Assembly (NCBI GenBank): GCA_964059195.1
Contig: CAXKWD010000009.1
Coordinates: 44,487,160-44,551,159, forward strand
Origin: Ectobius pallidus
Lineage: Eukaryota; Arthropoda; Insecta; Blattodea; Ectobiidae
DNA: 64,000 nt
Direction of reading: 5' to 3'
The notes beneath the pieces are model-generated. The model did no database searches and had not been told where the DNA came from. It was given only the letters and a program-made list of their open reading frames with translations. The position numbers and the translations under genes are program-made. Positions 46,251 through 56,847 of the stretch are shown here, one piece after another. The first letter of the stretch is position 1. Every line of letters starts with the position of its first letter.

Positions 46251-46943
46251 GTTATCACTTTTATGAAGTCCCGTCCAGATTAATACTAATACATTGAAAA
46301 ATTCCTGTTTATTGTGATCCAATATTCGGTTTTCCTTTTTGTGGCTTTATTTCTAAGTTCTGAACATCATTCAAAATCTCATTTTTAAGGGTTTCGTTTC
46401 TAACTCAATTGTATTGTGTTGTACCAGAGGCATCAATACTGTTCCCAGCTCACAGGATGACCAGTTCGAGGGGGTGGAATTACCCATTTTCTCTTTTAAG
46501 CAATAAAACATGTTTCACCCCACAGTTAAGCTGCAGCTTTTGATTTATGAAAATAATAGTGTTTACATGCAGTGATGGCTAGTGTAAAATGAAGAGACTT
46601 GTTAGATGTTTTGCTACGCGGAGTTCACCACATCAGTTTAGACTTCCAAAAACACTCGTAACTCGTAACTGAGTATGGAGTACTGGTTAATGGACTCCTC
46701 AATGAAATTAAAAACAATTTAAAACTTTGTTATTGGTTGAAAGTATAGTTGCTTGCAGTCTATGAGTGGTTCAATGATTCACAGTTACGTATTATTTAAG
46801 AATAAATACTTTTAATTCTGTTGATTAGTATAGCCTATTATCTTAATAAGATAATAATAATTCCTTCGGCTATTGTTATCAATCGGTTAATATTATCAGA
46901 TTATCTGCGTCCCGAGGTGATCACAATAAGCGATGTGACTGTA

Positions 46944-48685
46944 TAAATAAAATCTCAGAGTTAGTCTTGTAAACTAATTTATATGATTATGGGAAGGTTT
47001 TAGGCTATAATTAATTTGCATAAGGATAAATGACGGGACTTAAATATTCTTTAGGAGATTTTCAGTTCATCAATTTTTGTCGTGTCGTGTTTACTTCAGT
47101 TAGTACATTCATATTCAGCTTATGTTTCATTATGCTTCATCAATTTTCTAAAAATATCGTAGATGATCAGCTACTTACGGATAATCAAATCGGAGATATT
47201 TATCGCCCAATTTGCAATAAGACACGTGAGCAAAAAACATAGATTCGTGGATAGGAAATATTCATGGAACTTATATATTTATATATATATAATTATAAAC
47301 CTAATTTAAATCAACTAATTTTATATTTCAGAGCATATTGGAGTGCGAGTTATTGGTTGGAATCCCAGTAGCTTCATAATTTGGTTTTGTTTAAAAGCTT
47401 TTAATGATTATTATTAAAGTAAGGAGACATTTTGTCAAATTTACTAACAGCTACTGCCTATTTCAGGACTGTAAGCGATTTAAAAGCATGTAGCAAATCC
47501 TAAACTTCATATTGTTAGTACAGCACCTAACAGTACAGTACAGTACCTAACAGTACAGTACAGTACCTAACATTTTCCTAACAATTAATAATTAACATTT
47601 AAGTTTTTCCATACGTAGAAGTGATAACAAATTCACATGAAATGTTAAAACAAACAATTTTATGTTTTCACTATTTCAATTCAACAAGTGAGAGGGGTTG
47701 AGGCAGATTATTCGGATTATGTATTGTGTAAATTAAAACATTTTCGTGAATATAATTTACATGGTCAAGATACTTTTTATCAATTTTGATTGGTAAAACA
47801 TCTCAGTTGAAGCTTTCAAGTTAACAAAGGAAATTTGATTCGCCATATAGATTACAGAACGTAAAAGATACTTAAATAACCTTTCAGAAGCAGAAATGAA
47901 GTTCGCAGTGGATTACCCCCAACTCCTCGAGAAAGTTTGCTGGTGAACACTCGGCACACGCCTCAATTAGTGAAGATGTGTTGTTTTTACACAGAAAGGC
48001 GTGATTGATTACCCACTCATGCCGGTGTTTGCTCTGCATCTGGCTTTGAAGTCGCACAAACACCCGCGATCTCAAGCTCCTAAACGTAAGCAAATAGCAT
48101 TTGAAAGACTTGACATGATACATTGTGTGTTCTTGCAACATATGCCCTTGTAATTTCCAGTAAGTTAGTCTGCTTGATTTTCAGTTCCTGAAACTGAAAC
48201 AAACCTCCGATGACAGCTTTCTTCTAGATAACGCTCACATGGGTGGATAAAAGCTTTAAAACGAGTTAAATGATAAGATATTTTAAGCTATAAGTAAATT
48301 TCTTTGCCACCTCTGCACAGCCCTTTACTATTCGTGTGTCCATTTCTTTCTAGCTCACCTTCTGCCTTTTTTAAAATCATTTTTGCCCTTCTATAATGTT
48401 ATTTCTCCCTCACTTCACTCTCATTCTTTCTTTATTAATCCATTCTTTTTCTCCGTAACTTCTTTGCCTTTCCATTTTTCTCTTTCCCCTTACTCTATCT
48501 TTTCGCTACTGTCAGGAATTTCAGGTTCGAGCACAATACTTCCTCTATCTGTAATACCTGTGGTAAGAGAAGATAAACTAAACAATTAGTTTCATGGTAT
48601 GTGGGTTTATACACAGTCAATTATTGTGAGATAAGCGCAGTGATAGCCTACATTACTGCAATCTTGTTGGAAATAGAGAGTAGAC
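46944..48685. other. no gene recognised; short tandem repeat
   Basis: A 20-24-bp tandem repeat (CCTAACAGTACAGTACAGTA) occupies about 47516-47573. An 85-codon minus-strand frame (47884-48141), rich in Cys/His, has no recognisable motif. The rest is unassigned. Confidence 0.5.
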
Positions 48686-49202
48686 AATTGGTGGTATAAA
48701 TAAAACCAAGCAGTGGCTCAAAACTCACTAATTCCTAGCAGCTGCTTGGTTTGGTATAAATAAAACGCGGCTTCCTCAGCCACCTGCCTAGCCGTTGCTC
48801 AACGACATTGACAGCACAGCCGCTGCTTAGGATTTGGTATAAATAAAACTAAGCCGCGGCTCTCTGTTGGTAGCAGCGGCTTGCTTTTTTCTGAGGTACC
48901 TCATTTGCGGACTCAGCTTGCTCAAGTGAAGTTTTTAATCGTATTGGCGGGGTTCATGGGGGTGATTTTTTAACCAATATGAGTAATTTATAAGGAACGT
49001 ATGGATTATGATGTGCACAGATGTAAAGAACCGGTTGTACAATAAAATTGTAAAACATTTGTAACTTAACTTTGTTATTTTTCTTTTTAATAATAATAAT
49101 AATCAAAAAATTATTACATAATTATATGTTTAACACATTCTCATATTTTACTGGTATCAATATGAACTAAAATATTTCAAACGTGATTAATCCTTTTTTT
49201 GA

Positions 49203-49632
49203 ACGACGTAACTAATTAGCGGTACTTACGAATATTGTTGCCGTGGATCGTAACTTGACATTCCCGCACGCAATCTAGTTGCTATGAAAACAAAAGAAAT
49301 CTCTGTGCGGTAAAAAATTACAAAAAGCACAAGTGCCGTAAGTAAAATCAACATAATACAAGTCTTTAAGGAAGACCGGAACCAAGGCGACTTTAACAGG
49401 ACAAATATTCGATCCCCATAACAACCAACATATGCGAATCACTTTCTAAAATATAACATCCATCTTCAATAGTGTATATACATAATATTTTCAGCTAATA
49501 TCTCAATTAACGTAAATAAATTGATATAAATATTCATCGTGCAAAAAACAGTATGCAAGCCACTCGTTTTTTCAAACTCTTTCCTCGATCCGTATGCACC
49601 GCTTACGGCAATTGTATCGCAATGTACTAAAA
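49203..49632 (-). repeat. repeat 'Z', copy in left palindrome arm
   Basis: Reverse complement of the right-arm copy at 51608-52040 and similar to 61078-61490. It contains the TGCCGTAAGCGGTGCATACGG and TTGCACGATGAATATT segments. Its presence outside the palindrome shows it is an independent dispersed repeat or a conserved part of the same element family. Confidence 0.8.
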
Positions 49633-49952
49633 CGCTATTTCAAATTGTAATACTGTAAACTAAATAGGTTAACTTCAAATCTATTATATAGCAAGCAGAT
49701 TCAAAACGAACGTATTTTATAAATTAATTAATTATGGGAACTAATGAAATATTAATAAAAGAACTACATATATAAAATGTTAACTTTTGTTTATTAGAAA
49801 TAAGTATAATTGTATGTGTCTACTGTTCTAGTTAAATGCTTAATATATTAATTTACAGGCATAAATATAATTTTTAGTTCCCTAAAATCAAGGTTTACTA
49901 ATAAAACATAAATACTAGAGAATATTGTAGGAGAAAAATTCCTCTGACACTG

Positions 49953-49963
49953 GGACTTGAACC
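49953..49963 (-). promoter_or_regulatory. B-box-like T arm, left palindrome arm
   Basis: Minus strand GGTTCAAGTCC within CTGGG-TTCAAGT-CCCAG, a 5-bp stem with 7-nt loop as in a tRNA T arm. No acceptable A box is seen at the usual distance, so independent Pol III activity is doubtful. Confidence 0.6.
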
Positions 49964-50150
49964 CAGTACCTTTGGATATCCAGGACTTTTGTATACTAGG
50001 CCTCACTCTCTTGTCTCTTTTCTTTCTCCCAAAATAGTTTTTCTTTCTTTAAATTCAGTACTTATATTTCTAATTTTTCCTTTTCTTCTCGGGTTCTCTC
50101 CCAATTTTTTAAGACTAGCGGCTTATTCGCAGTGATTCTCAGGTCGAATT

Positions 50151-50366
50151 TTACTTTATCCTCTTCTTCAAATTACTAATACTTCTTAAAATCTGGTTTT
50201 CAGTTAACACTACGTTACATTCTCGTTCTAGCTGACTTTTGAAAACAGTTACTGCTAGAGATTTTTTCTTTTTGCACTCTGGCAGTTGAGCTTTATTCAG
50301 TACTCGTTTGTGCATTTTCAGAATTTGCACGATCTGCTTTTGAAATACACTCTTTTCTTCAACCAT
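50151..50366 (-). CDS. 71-codon frame of unknown function (left arm copy)
   Basis: The protein begins MVEEKSVFQKQIVQIL, is Lys-rich and helical-looking, and ends LTENQILRSISNLKKRIK-stop. It is identical in sequence to the frame in the right arm. Beyond the stop, a +1 frame continues coherently (FDLRLTANKPIVLKKLGEN), so the original protein was probably longer and is cut by a one-base indel shared by both arms. I do not recognise a family. A Myb/SANT-like DNA-binding fragment from a transposon accessory protein is a guess. No promoter evidence beyond TATAAATA motifs at the element ends. Confidence 0.45.
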   Translation of the reverse strand: MVEEKSVFQKQIVQILKMHKRVLNKAQLPECKKKKSLAVTVFKSQLERECNVVLTENQILRSISNLKKRIK

Positions 50367-50601
50367 TCTGATACATTATACTAAACTTTAAATTTTAAAT
50401 CGCTGCACAGGGAGTCAAATGGCATGTTTGTTTACTCAGCTGCTATGTGTCGTGCGATATGGGATGCAGGTGTCCAAGCACTTGCTACCAGTAGCCTGAG
50501 CCGCGGCTTGGCAGGGAGGGGAAGTTTTTATTTATACGAAACAGACAGCGGGTGCTAGATTCTCAACCTTCTCATAAGCAACGGCTTGGTAGCAGTGGCT
50601 T

Positions 50602-50642
50602 CGTTTTATTTATACGACTCCATGAATCGTATAAATAAAACG
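50602..50642. promoter_or_regulatory. divergent TATAAATA boxes at the palindrome centre
   Basis: CGTATAAATAAAACG at 50628-50642 and its mirror at 50602-50616 place a consensus TATA box on each strand, pointing outwards, about 245 bases upstream of each 71-codon frame. The same phrase is repeated at the outer ends. Promoter function is inferred only from the TATA match; the phrase may equally be a transposase binding site. Confidence 0.4.
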
Positions 50643-50877
50643 AAGCCACTGCTACCAAGCCGTTGCTTATGAGAAGGTTGAGAATCTAGCACCGGCTGTC
50701 TGTTTCGTATAAATAAAAACTTCCCCTCCCTGCCAAGCCGCGGCTCAGGCTACTGGTAGCAAGTGCTTGGACACCTGCATCCCATATCGCACGACACATA
50801 GCAGCTGAGTAAACAAACATGCCATTTGACTGCCTGTGCAGCGATTTAAAATTTAAAGTTTAGTATAATGTATCAGA

Positions 50878-51093
50878 ATGGTTGAAGAAAAGAGTGTATT
50901 TCAAAAGCAGATCGTGCAAATTCTGAAAATGCACAAACGAGTACTGAATAAAGCTCAACTGCCAGAGTGCAAAAAGAAAAAATCTCTAGCAGTAACTGTT
51001 TTCAAAAGTCAGCTAGAACGAGAATGTAACGTAGTGTTAACTGAAAACCAGATTTTAAGAAGTATTAGTAATTTGAAGAAGAGGATAAAGTAA
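50878..51093 (+). CDS. 71-codon frame of unknown function (right arm copy)
   Basis: Identical to the left-arm copy at all 71 codons. Start codon at 50878 lies about 250 bp from the palindrome centre, so the two copies are divergently transcribed from a shared centre that contains TATAAATA on both strands. The same truncating stop and the same continuing +1 frame follow. Conserved identity may reflect gene conversion between arms rather than selection. Confidence 0.45.
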   Translation: MVEEKSVFQKQIVQILKMHKRVLNKAQLPECKKKKSLAVTVFKSQLERECNVVLTENQILRSISNLKKRIK

Positions 51094-51281
51094 AATTCGA
51101 CCTGAGACTCACTGCGAATAAGCCGATAGTCTTAAAAAAATTGGGAGAGAACCCGAGAAGAAAAGGAAAAATTAGAAATATAAGTACTGAATTTAAAGAA
51201 AGAAAAACTATTTTGGGAGAAAGAAAAGAGACAAGAGAGTGAGGCCTAGTATACAAAAGTCCTGGATATCCAAAGGTCCTG

Positions 51282-51292
51282 GGTTCAAGTCC
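51282..51292 (+). promoter_or_regulatory. B-box-like T arm, right palindrome arm
   Basis: GGTTCAAGTCC with CTGGG/CCCAG stem, mirror of the left-arm copy. Preceded by CCTGGATATCCAAAGGTC, itself containing a small GGATATCC palindrome. Confidence 0.6.
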
Positions 51293-51607
51293 CAGTGTCA
51301 GAGGAATTTTTCTCCTACAATATTCTCTAGTATTCATGTTTTATTAGTAAACCTTGATTTTAGGGAACTAAAAATTATGTTTATGCCTGTAAATTAATAT
51401 ATTAAGCATTTAACTAGAACAGTAGACACATACAATTATACTTATTTCTAATAAACAAAAGTTAACATTTTATACTAATAAACACATATTTCATACTTAA
51501 CAGTGTCCCACATTAATATATGTAGTTCTTTTAGAATCTGCTTGCTATATAATAGATTTGAAGTTAACCTATTTAGTTTACAGTATTACAATTTGAAATA
51601 GCGTTTT

Positions 51608-52040
51608 AGTACATTGCGATACAATTGCCGTAAGCGGTGCATACGGATCGAGGAAAGACTTTGAAAAAACGAGGCGCTTGCATACTGTTTTTTGCACGAT
51701 GAATATTAATATCAATTTATTTATATTAATTGAGATATTAGCTGAAAATATTATGTATATACACTATTGAAGATGGATGTTATATTTTAGAAAGTGATTC
51801 GCATATGTTGGTTGTTATGGGCACCGAATATTTGTCCTATTAAAGTCGCCTTGGTTCCGGTCTTCCATAAAGGCTTGTATTATGATGATTTTACTTACGG
51901 CACTTGTGCTTTTTGTAATTTTTTACCGCACGGAGATTTCTTTTGTTTTCAAAAAAACAAGATTGCGTGCGGGAATGTCAAGTTTTTATCCACGGCAACA
52001 ACATTCGTAAGCACCGCTAATTAGTTACGTCGTTCAAAGA
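51608..52040 (+). repeat. repeat 'Z', copy in right palindrome arm
   Basis: Matches 61078-61490 in the same orientation, including the CATACGGATCGAGGAAAG and GAAGATGGATGTTAT segments and the CACGGCAACAACATTCGTAA end. Confidence 0.8.
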
Positions 52041-52543
52041 AAGGATTAATCACGTTTGAAATATTTTAGTTCATATTGATACCAGTAAAATATGAGAATG
52101 TGTTAGACCTGTAATTATGTATTAATTTTGTGATTATTATTAAAAAGAAAAATAACAAAGTTAAGTTACACATGTTTTACAATTTTATTGTACATCCGGT
52201 TCTTTACATCTGTGCACATCATAATCCATACGTTCCTTATAAATTACTCATATTCGTTAAAAAATCACCCCCATGAACCCCGCCAATACGATTAAAAACT
52301 TCACTTGAGCAAGCTGAGTCCGCAAATGAGGTGCCTCAGAAAAAGCAAGCCGCTGCTACCAACAGAGAGCCGCGGCTTAGTTTCATTTATACCAAATCCC
52401 AAGCAGTGGCTAAGCTGTCAAGGTCGTTGAGCAACGGCTAGGAAGGTGGCTGAGGAAGCCGCGTTTTATTTATACCAAACCAAGCAGCTGCTAGGAATTA
52501 GTGAGTTTTGAGCCACTGCTTGGTTTTATTTATACCACCAATT

Positions 52544-53127
52544 ATGTCCTAATATCGAACGTCTGTGGTTAACTAATCCTGGTCACTTTGTAGATTAATA
52601 GAGATCACTACATCTTTCAGAAAACAGAAACACTTCTCGATGTAATTAATGAAAAAAGCAAGTACAGATACAGCAGAATCAAAATTCGGTGACCAGTATT
52701 AATGATTTCATCCTTATCAACGTTTTAAATGTTGTCAGGATCATGAGAATACAAAAATATCACATCATGCATTTCAATTTATAGCCAATGTGCAGCATAG
52801 CTTGTATTCTCCTCTAGGTCATGATCCTCAATGATCATCCTCTGAAGGGATGATCCTCAGTCTGTGATGTGTATGTCCTGGAAAAATGTATAGACCTAAT
52901 CATTATTCCTTTTCATGACCGAGATCATATTAAACAGTAGGCCTAAATAGAACTGTACGCTTTAAATACTTAAAAGTCTTTGAGAGAGGCAAATTACTGT
53001 ATATTGTAGGTGAAATTATTAATATTTTAACACTATATATGTGGGTAAATATGGCTCGAAGAAACCCTACATTCGTCTATTTCCAATTAAAATTCCAGTT
53101 TTCAGGAATATTAATCATTATAAATTA
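52544..53127. other. no gene recognised
   Basis: Unassigned AT-rich DNA between two mobile elements. Confidence 0.6.
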
Positions 53128-53129
53128 TA

Positions 53130-55163
53130 AGGTAGGGGGCCCAAATATCGCCCATTTAAGGATTTTTTTACAAAAATGTACTTAATGCTCATCGCACTAT
53201 CCTCAAATTGGCACCAATTTTCTATTATTCATTCAGCTACCACATCGCACTGCAATCACCAAATTATTGAGGGGTTTAATCATTTAAAAATATATAAAGG
53301 GAAAACGTGCACTTTTTAAAAATTGAAAAAGTTGTTCCAAATATCGCCCACCTCATCATATGATGCTCCTAGTCAAAAGAAGATCCAAGAAATTTCCCCA
53401 AAAATATTTTTATTTTATTTTTTCTTGCCATAAATCATTACAAATACGAGAAGTGAGAGAAACATTGTAAAATAAACAAGGTTTTACATTTGTAAGACTA
53501 AAAATTTGTTCTACATCAAAAGAAAAAAATGAAACATCAATAGTAAAACTCAGAGTAAGATTTTTATGGTTTTTAATTACTTTAATCTAGAATGATTACG
53601 AGTAAGTAACTTTGTTTAGTGATAAACCTGGTTTTTACATGTTAAAATGCAATCAGAGAAGTCCAGTTTAGCTGCAAAAAACGCACACATAACATTTTTT
53701 CATTACTTTATTCTTTCTGGGATCACAAGCTTCGTGTGACCACTTGAAACACTTGGCACATTTTATCCACTGCTCTCCATGTTTATCATTAGAATAGAAT
53801 CTATTACAGATTGGACATTTGTCATCGTCGCTATCAGAACAGCTACTGTCGTTATCATCGGTTGAGACGTAAGTTGGCTCTTCCTCTTCTACTTCAGATT
53901 CTGAACTTTCTGAAGAAATATCTCGTCATCTCTTCTTTGAGTTCTTCTTCGTTTCTTTATTTTTTGATATTTCCTTAGATTTTGTGGGCCTTTGTTTGCT
54001 TGGTGTTTCGAGACTAAAGACAGTTACTTTCTTTTTGTTTAATGACTCCACAAGAGCATCTTTGAAGGAAGATCCACTAACCAGTGCGGCCGATCCACAC
54101 CTTCCGCTTGATCGTTTAGGGAGAAGTTTTGGTACTGGCATGATGTCTTTTGGTGATAATACTGGAGTAGGCAAAGCTACTGAGCTTGTCGATGTCGATG
54201 GTTGCTGATCTATTATTGGAGAAGTTTGACTTTTCGATGATGATGGTTGCTGACAACACATTGAGGATGATGATGGTTGCTGGCTCGTCGACGAGGAAGG
54301 TTGTTGAGGCAATGCTTCCATTTCTTCTGCGATCGAAAGTTGTTGGTGTTGCAAAAAGTCAGCATCAGTAAATATGTGAGGGTTGTAGGGCAAAATGCCT
54401 TGTTACTTTGAAACCTTGTATTGCCATGTTCATGTTGGCTGACCTTACGTAAGCTTTGCCAATATGTTGGCCCATATTCATACAATACTCCACTAACTCG
54501 TCCTCCAACTCGACGGGCAAAATTGGCTTGGTCCTAAGGGTACGTCCAGGAGTTTTTTAATGTCTTCCAAAGGTTTTTTACATAATCTTTTAATGTCGAC
54601 CTAGGTACACCATATGTTTTGGATGCCTTCAAAAGGCCCATCTCTTTGTTTTTTACAGCTATCACTGCTTTTTTCATTTTTACTTTGTCCCATTGTTTAC
54701 GCGTTGACATCTGTAAAATAAAAAACTATTTCAAAACACTGTTCCAAATATCGCATAGTAGGCGATAATAGGAACACTTTAGTGGGCGATATTAGGAACC
54801 TCCTAACCTTACAATATGGTGGACGCTACAGACAGAACCGACTAGACAAACTCGAAAACTTTGGTATCAAAAGAATGCTTATTTCTTACATTACCAACCA
54901 CATTATAACTATCGTGATCCATCACGAGACTTATATATTATCTTAGCAAGAGTATGAGTAGTCTGATAACTCACCAGGCCGAAATATCTTGAAAAATTCA
55001 CAAAAATAACAACAACCGACACAACCTCATGAAACGTGCACAGTCAACTGCCGTGGTGAAGAGGTACACAGTGCGCAAACTGGCCGCGTGTCAGCAGCAC
55101 TATCCGAAGCTAGGGTACAGTAGGCGATATTAGGAACATGGGCGATATTTGGGCCCCCTACCT
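53130..55163 (-). mobile_element. pogo/Tigger element with deleted catalytic core
   Basis: A perfect 26-bp inverted repeat starts AGGTAGGGGGCCCAAATATC and is flanked by TA (53128-53129, 55164-55165). The phrase CCAAATATCGCCCA (or GGCGATATTAGGAAC) recurs at 53334, about 54745-54800 and 55120, oriented towards the nearest end. Inside is a pogo-type transposase gene on the minus strand whose DDE domain is missing, so mobility would need a transposase from elsewhere. Confidence 0.92.
53668..54710 (-). pseudogene. pogo/Tigger transposase: HTH plus C-terminal PHD-like finger, DDE deleted
   Basis: From ATG at 54710 it reads MSTRKQWDKVKMKKAV..LLKASKTYGVPRSTLKDYV, the Psq-type helix-turn-helix that binds the TIR. 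A one-base shift follows near 54545, then KPILPVELEDELVEYCMNMG. The frame then jumps within about 90 bp to GILPYNPHIFTDADFL, the block normally found just after the DDE domain, so roughly the whole catalytic core is lost. A Ser/Gln-rich linker (QQPSSSTSQQPSSSS) follows. After a frame break near 53930, an acidic run leads to CPICNRFYSNDKHGEQW..CAKC..WSHEACDP and CYVCVFC, a PHD-like zinc finger, with stop at 53668. Non-functional as transposase. Confidence 0.9.
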
Positions 55164-55165
55164 TA

Positions 55166-55436
55166 TGCTTATTTCGTATCCCGGGTAATTGACAGCTGGC
55201 AAATTAATTTTCTTTTGAAGCAATTTATTTTGACTTCTGATGACTGACCTATATTATGTTCTCACACTGGTTCACTTACATAAGTTATGAAATGTTTCCC
55301 AGCTTTCTATACTTTCCTACTTAACGTCTGTCGGTTTGTCTGTCTTCGGTCTGTCTGCCTTCCTATCTTCAGCTGCCCGTCTACGTCTTTCCTTCGATCC
55401 ATATAAGAGGGGAATTCTATATTGATTTAGACTTTT
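55166..55436. other. spacer; no gene recognised
   Basis: Short unassigned stretch with CTGTC-rich sequence and a T-run at about 55434-55445. Confidence 0.6.
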
Positions 55437-55442
55437 TTTTTT

Positions 55443-55690
55443 TTACAGTCACTGTATGCTTCGGCAGCTATATCCACTTTCTCAATATTGTCTCCATTAA
55501 GCTTTACACACTTGCGCCACCGACGTGGCAACTTTTCTAGACTCTCCTCGAACCACTTTATTGGAGTCTGTCATACCACCTCAGGACAGCTGCTTGCAGT
55601 TCCTGGAAGTAGTCTAAATGATGTCTATGTAGAGGTTTTTTCATAGCCCCGAATAGGTCGTTATCAGAACCAAAGCCCAATCAATGCAGT
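55443..55690 (-). pseudogene. mariner transposase C-terminal fragment 1
   Basis: The minus strand reads GSDNDLFGAMKKPLHRHHLD, LQAAVLRWYD and, after a shift, KWFEESLEKLPRRWRKCVKL and NGDNIEKVD. This is the third-Asp region and tail (W..RC....GDY.EK) of SETMAR/mariner-type transposases. Frames are broken and there is no upstream part. A second similar tail occurs at about 57530-57620. Confidence 0.85.
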
Positions 55691-55909
55691 GGAAGCATAA
55701 AGGCAGCCTCCAACCGAAGAAGTTCCGTACAGCACCCTCAGTAGACAAACGCATGGCCACAGTCTTGGAACGAGGATGGAATTATCCTGGAATGATAAAT
55801 AATTCTTTCACACTGCCCGCGTGTAGGCTAAGGTGGAAAGGTGAAGTCAGACTGAAAAATTCAATGCCATATGAGTCAGTTGGAGAATTTAATGTTGTAC
55901 TGACATGTT

Positions 55910-55981
55910 GCCACGGTTGCTCAATTGGTAAGAGCAGTGGCACGGAGAGCCGAAGATCCTGGTTCAAATTCCGGCTATGGT
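55910..55981 (+). other. tRNA-like SINE head, degenerate
   Basis: Same layout as 21814-21885 but with a mismatched A box (TTGCTCAATTGG) and B box (GGTTCAAATTC). Not a functional tRNA gene. Confidence 0.75.
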
Positions 55982-56096
55982 ATTGAATTTTTCAGTCTGG
56001 CTTGACCTTTCCACTTTAGCCTACATACGGCCAGTGTGGAAGAATTATCATTCCACTGTGACCTACTAGTGGTTTCCTATGAATTCCGGGCCTTAA

Positions 56097-56847
56097 GGGT
56101 ACGTGAATTATTTTGAAATTTATGTTTTTTTGTTTATAGCACTAAAAAAAGTGCTGAATTTTCTGCATACATTGATATATAGTTTATATAGGTTTAGAAA
56201 TTATTTGTGCCATTTAAATGGACATTTAAATATGTTTACACGCTCTGAGCCACACCTTTAGAAAGGTCAGATGAGAAATAATTGAATTTCCCGGTAACTC
56301 TTATTTTACACACATATTGTTAGGTAGCTCCACAACCATTAGAGATAGAAGGCTGAAATTGTTTACACTAATTTTACATGCATATATGCATAAAGTAGAC
56401 TACAATGATGCCCATAGGTATAAAATTAAAGAAAATTTGTCGTGAAATATTGATCAAATTTCAAGATATTTTATATGCGATATATAAAAATTAATTGCTT
56501 TAAAAATAATAACTTTAGCTGTATAAAGGTAGTCTACTTTGTAGAAAAATATGTTCATTATATGCATTAAAAAATAAAAGGTGTCAGAGAAACCAGAAAA
56601 ATGTTATTCCTATAGGAAGTGATAAGTGCATCTGAATTAATTTTTTTCATGCTCCTATAAAACGTGTAATTTAAAATTAACTTGGTCGTTTTTTATACCT
56701 TTATCCGATAGGTATGTTCTAGTAAGCCTTGTTATAGGATCGTGTAATTTTTGACCACTTCTGAGTTCATTTTCTTGTAAAATTTTAATATTTTAGAACC
56801 TGCATTTTTAAAAAAATCTTTTTGTGGTTGTTTACGTACATATACCC
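56097..56847. mobile_element. piggyBac-like non-autonomous insert at TTAA
   Basis: TTAA at 56093-56096 and 56848-56851 bounds 751 bp that splits the SINE unit. The related unit at 21690-21715 shows the empty site with a single TTAA. The termini begin GGGTACGTG and GGGTATATG (read inwards), only weakly inverted-repeat. TTAA duplication is the signature of piggyBac. No coding sequence is present. Confidence 0.82.

Larger units (their letters stand above)
44508..46941. mobile_element. pogo/Tigger-like element (TA-flanked), interrupted by a hAT element
   Basis: The left terminus CAGTCAACGCCGCTTA is at 44508, the right complement CAGTCACATCGCTTAT ends at 46941, and TA flanks both ends (44506-44507, 46942-46943). 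The phrase GTTATCAATCGGGTAAT-like appears at both ends (44541 and 46876). CAGTC.. termini and TA duplication fit pogo/Tigger. The interior left after removing the hAT (46259-46900) has no readable transposase, so it is an eroded or non-autonomous copy. Confidence 0.75.
48690..52539. repeat. 3.85-kb palindrome: two head-to-head copies of one TIR element
   Basis: The left arm 48690-50617 and right arm 50627-52539 are reverse complements, differing by scattered substitutions and a few indels, around a 9-base centre (CTCCATGAA). Each arm has GTATAAATAAAAC next to AAGC..GGCTT-type palindromes at its outer end (three times: about 48693, 48754, 48838) and at its inner end (twice). Each arm thus looks like a complete TIR element. 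AATT flanks both outer ends (48686-48689, 52540-52543) and could be a 4-bp duplication. Each arm holds one 71-codon frame, a tRNA-like T arm and one copy of repeat Z. Confidence 0.95.

Noticed and set aside
47884..48141. 85-codon Cys/His-containing frame
   Set aside because: Spacing of Cys and His does not match a known finger; could be chance.
48690..52539. Palindrome as a pure sequencing artefact
   Set aside because: Arms differ by substitutions and indels and each carries element-like termini, so a simple read-through artefact is unlikely, though long-read confirmation is listed under findings.
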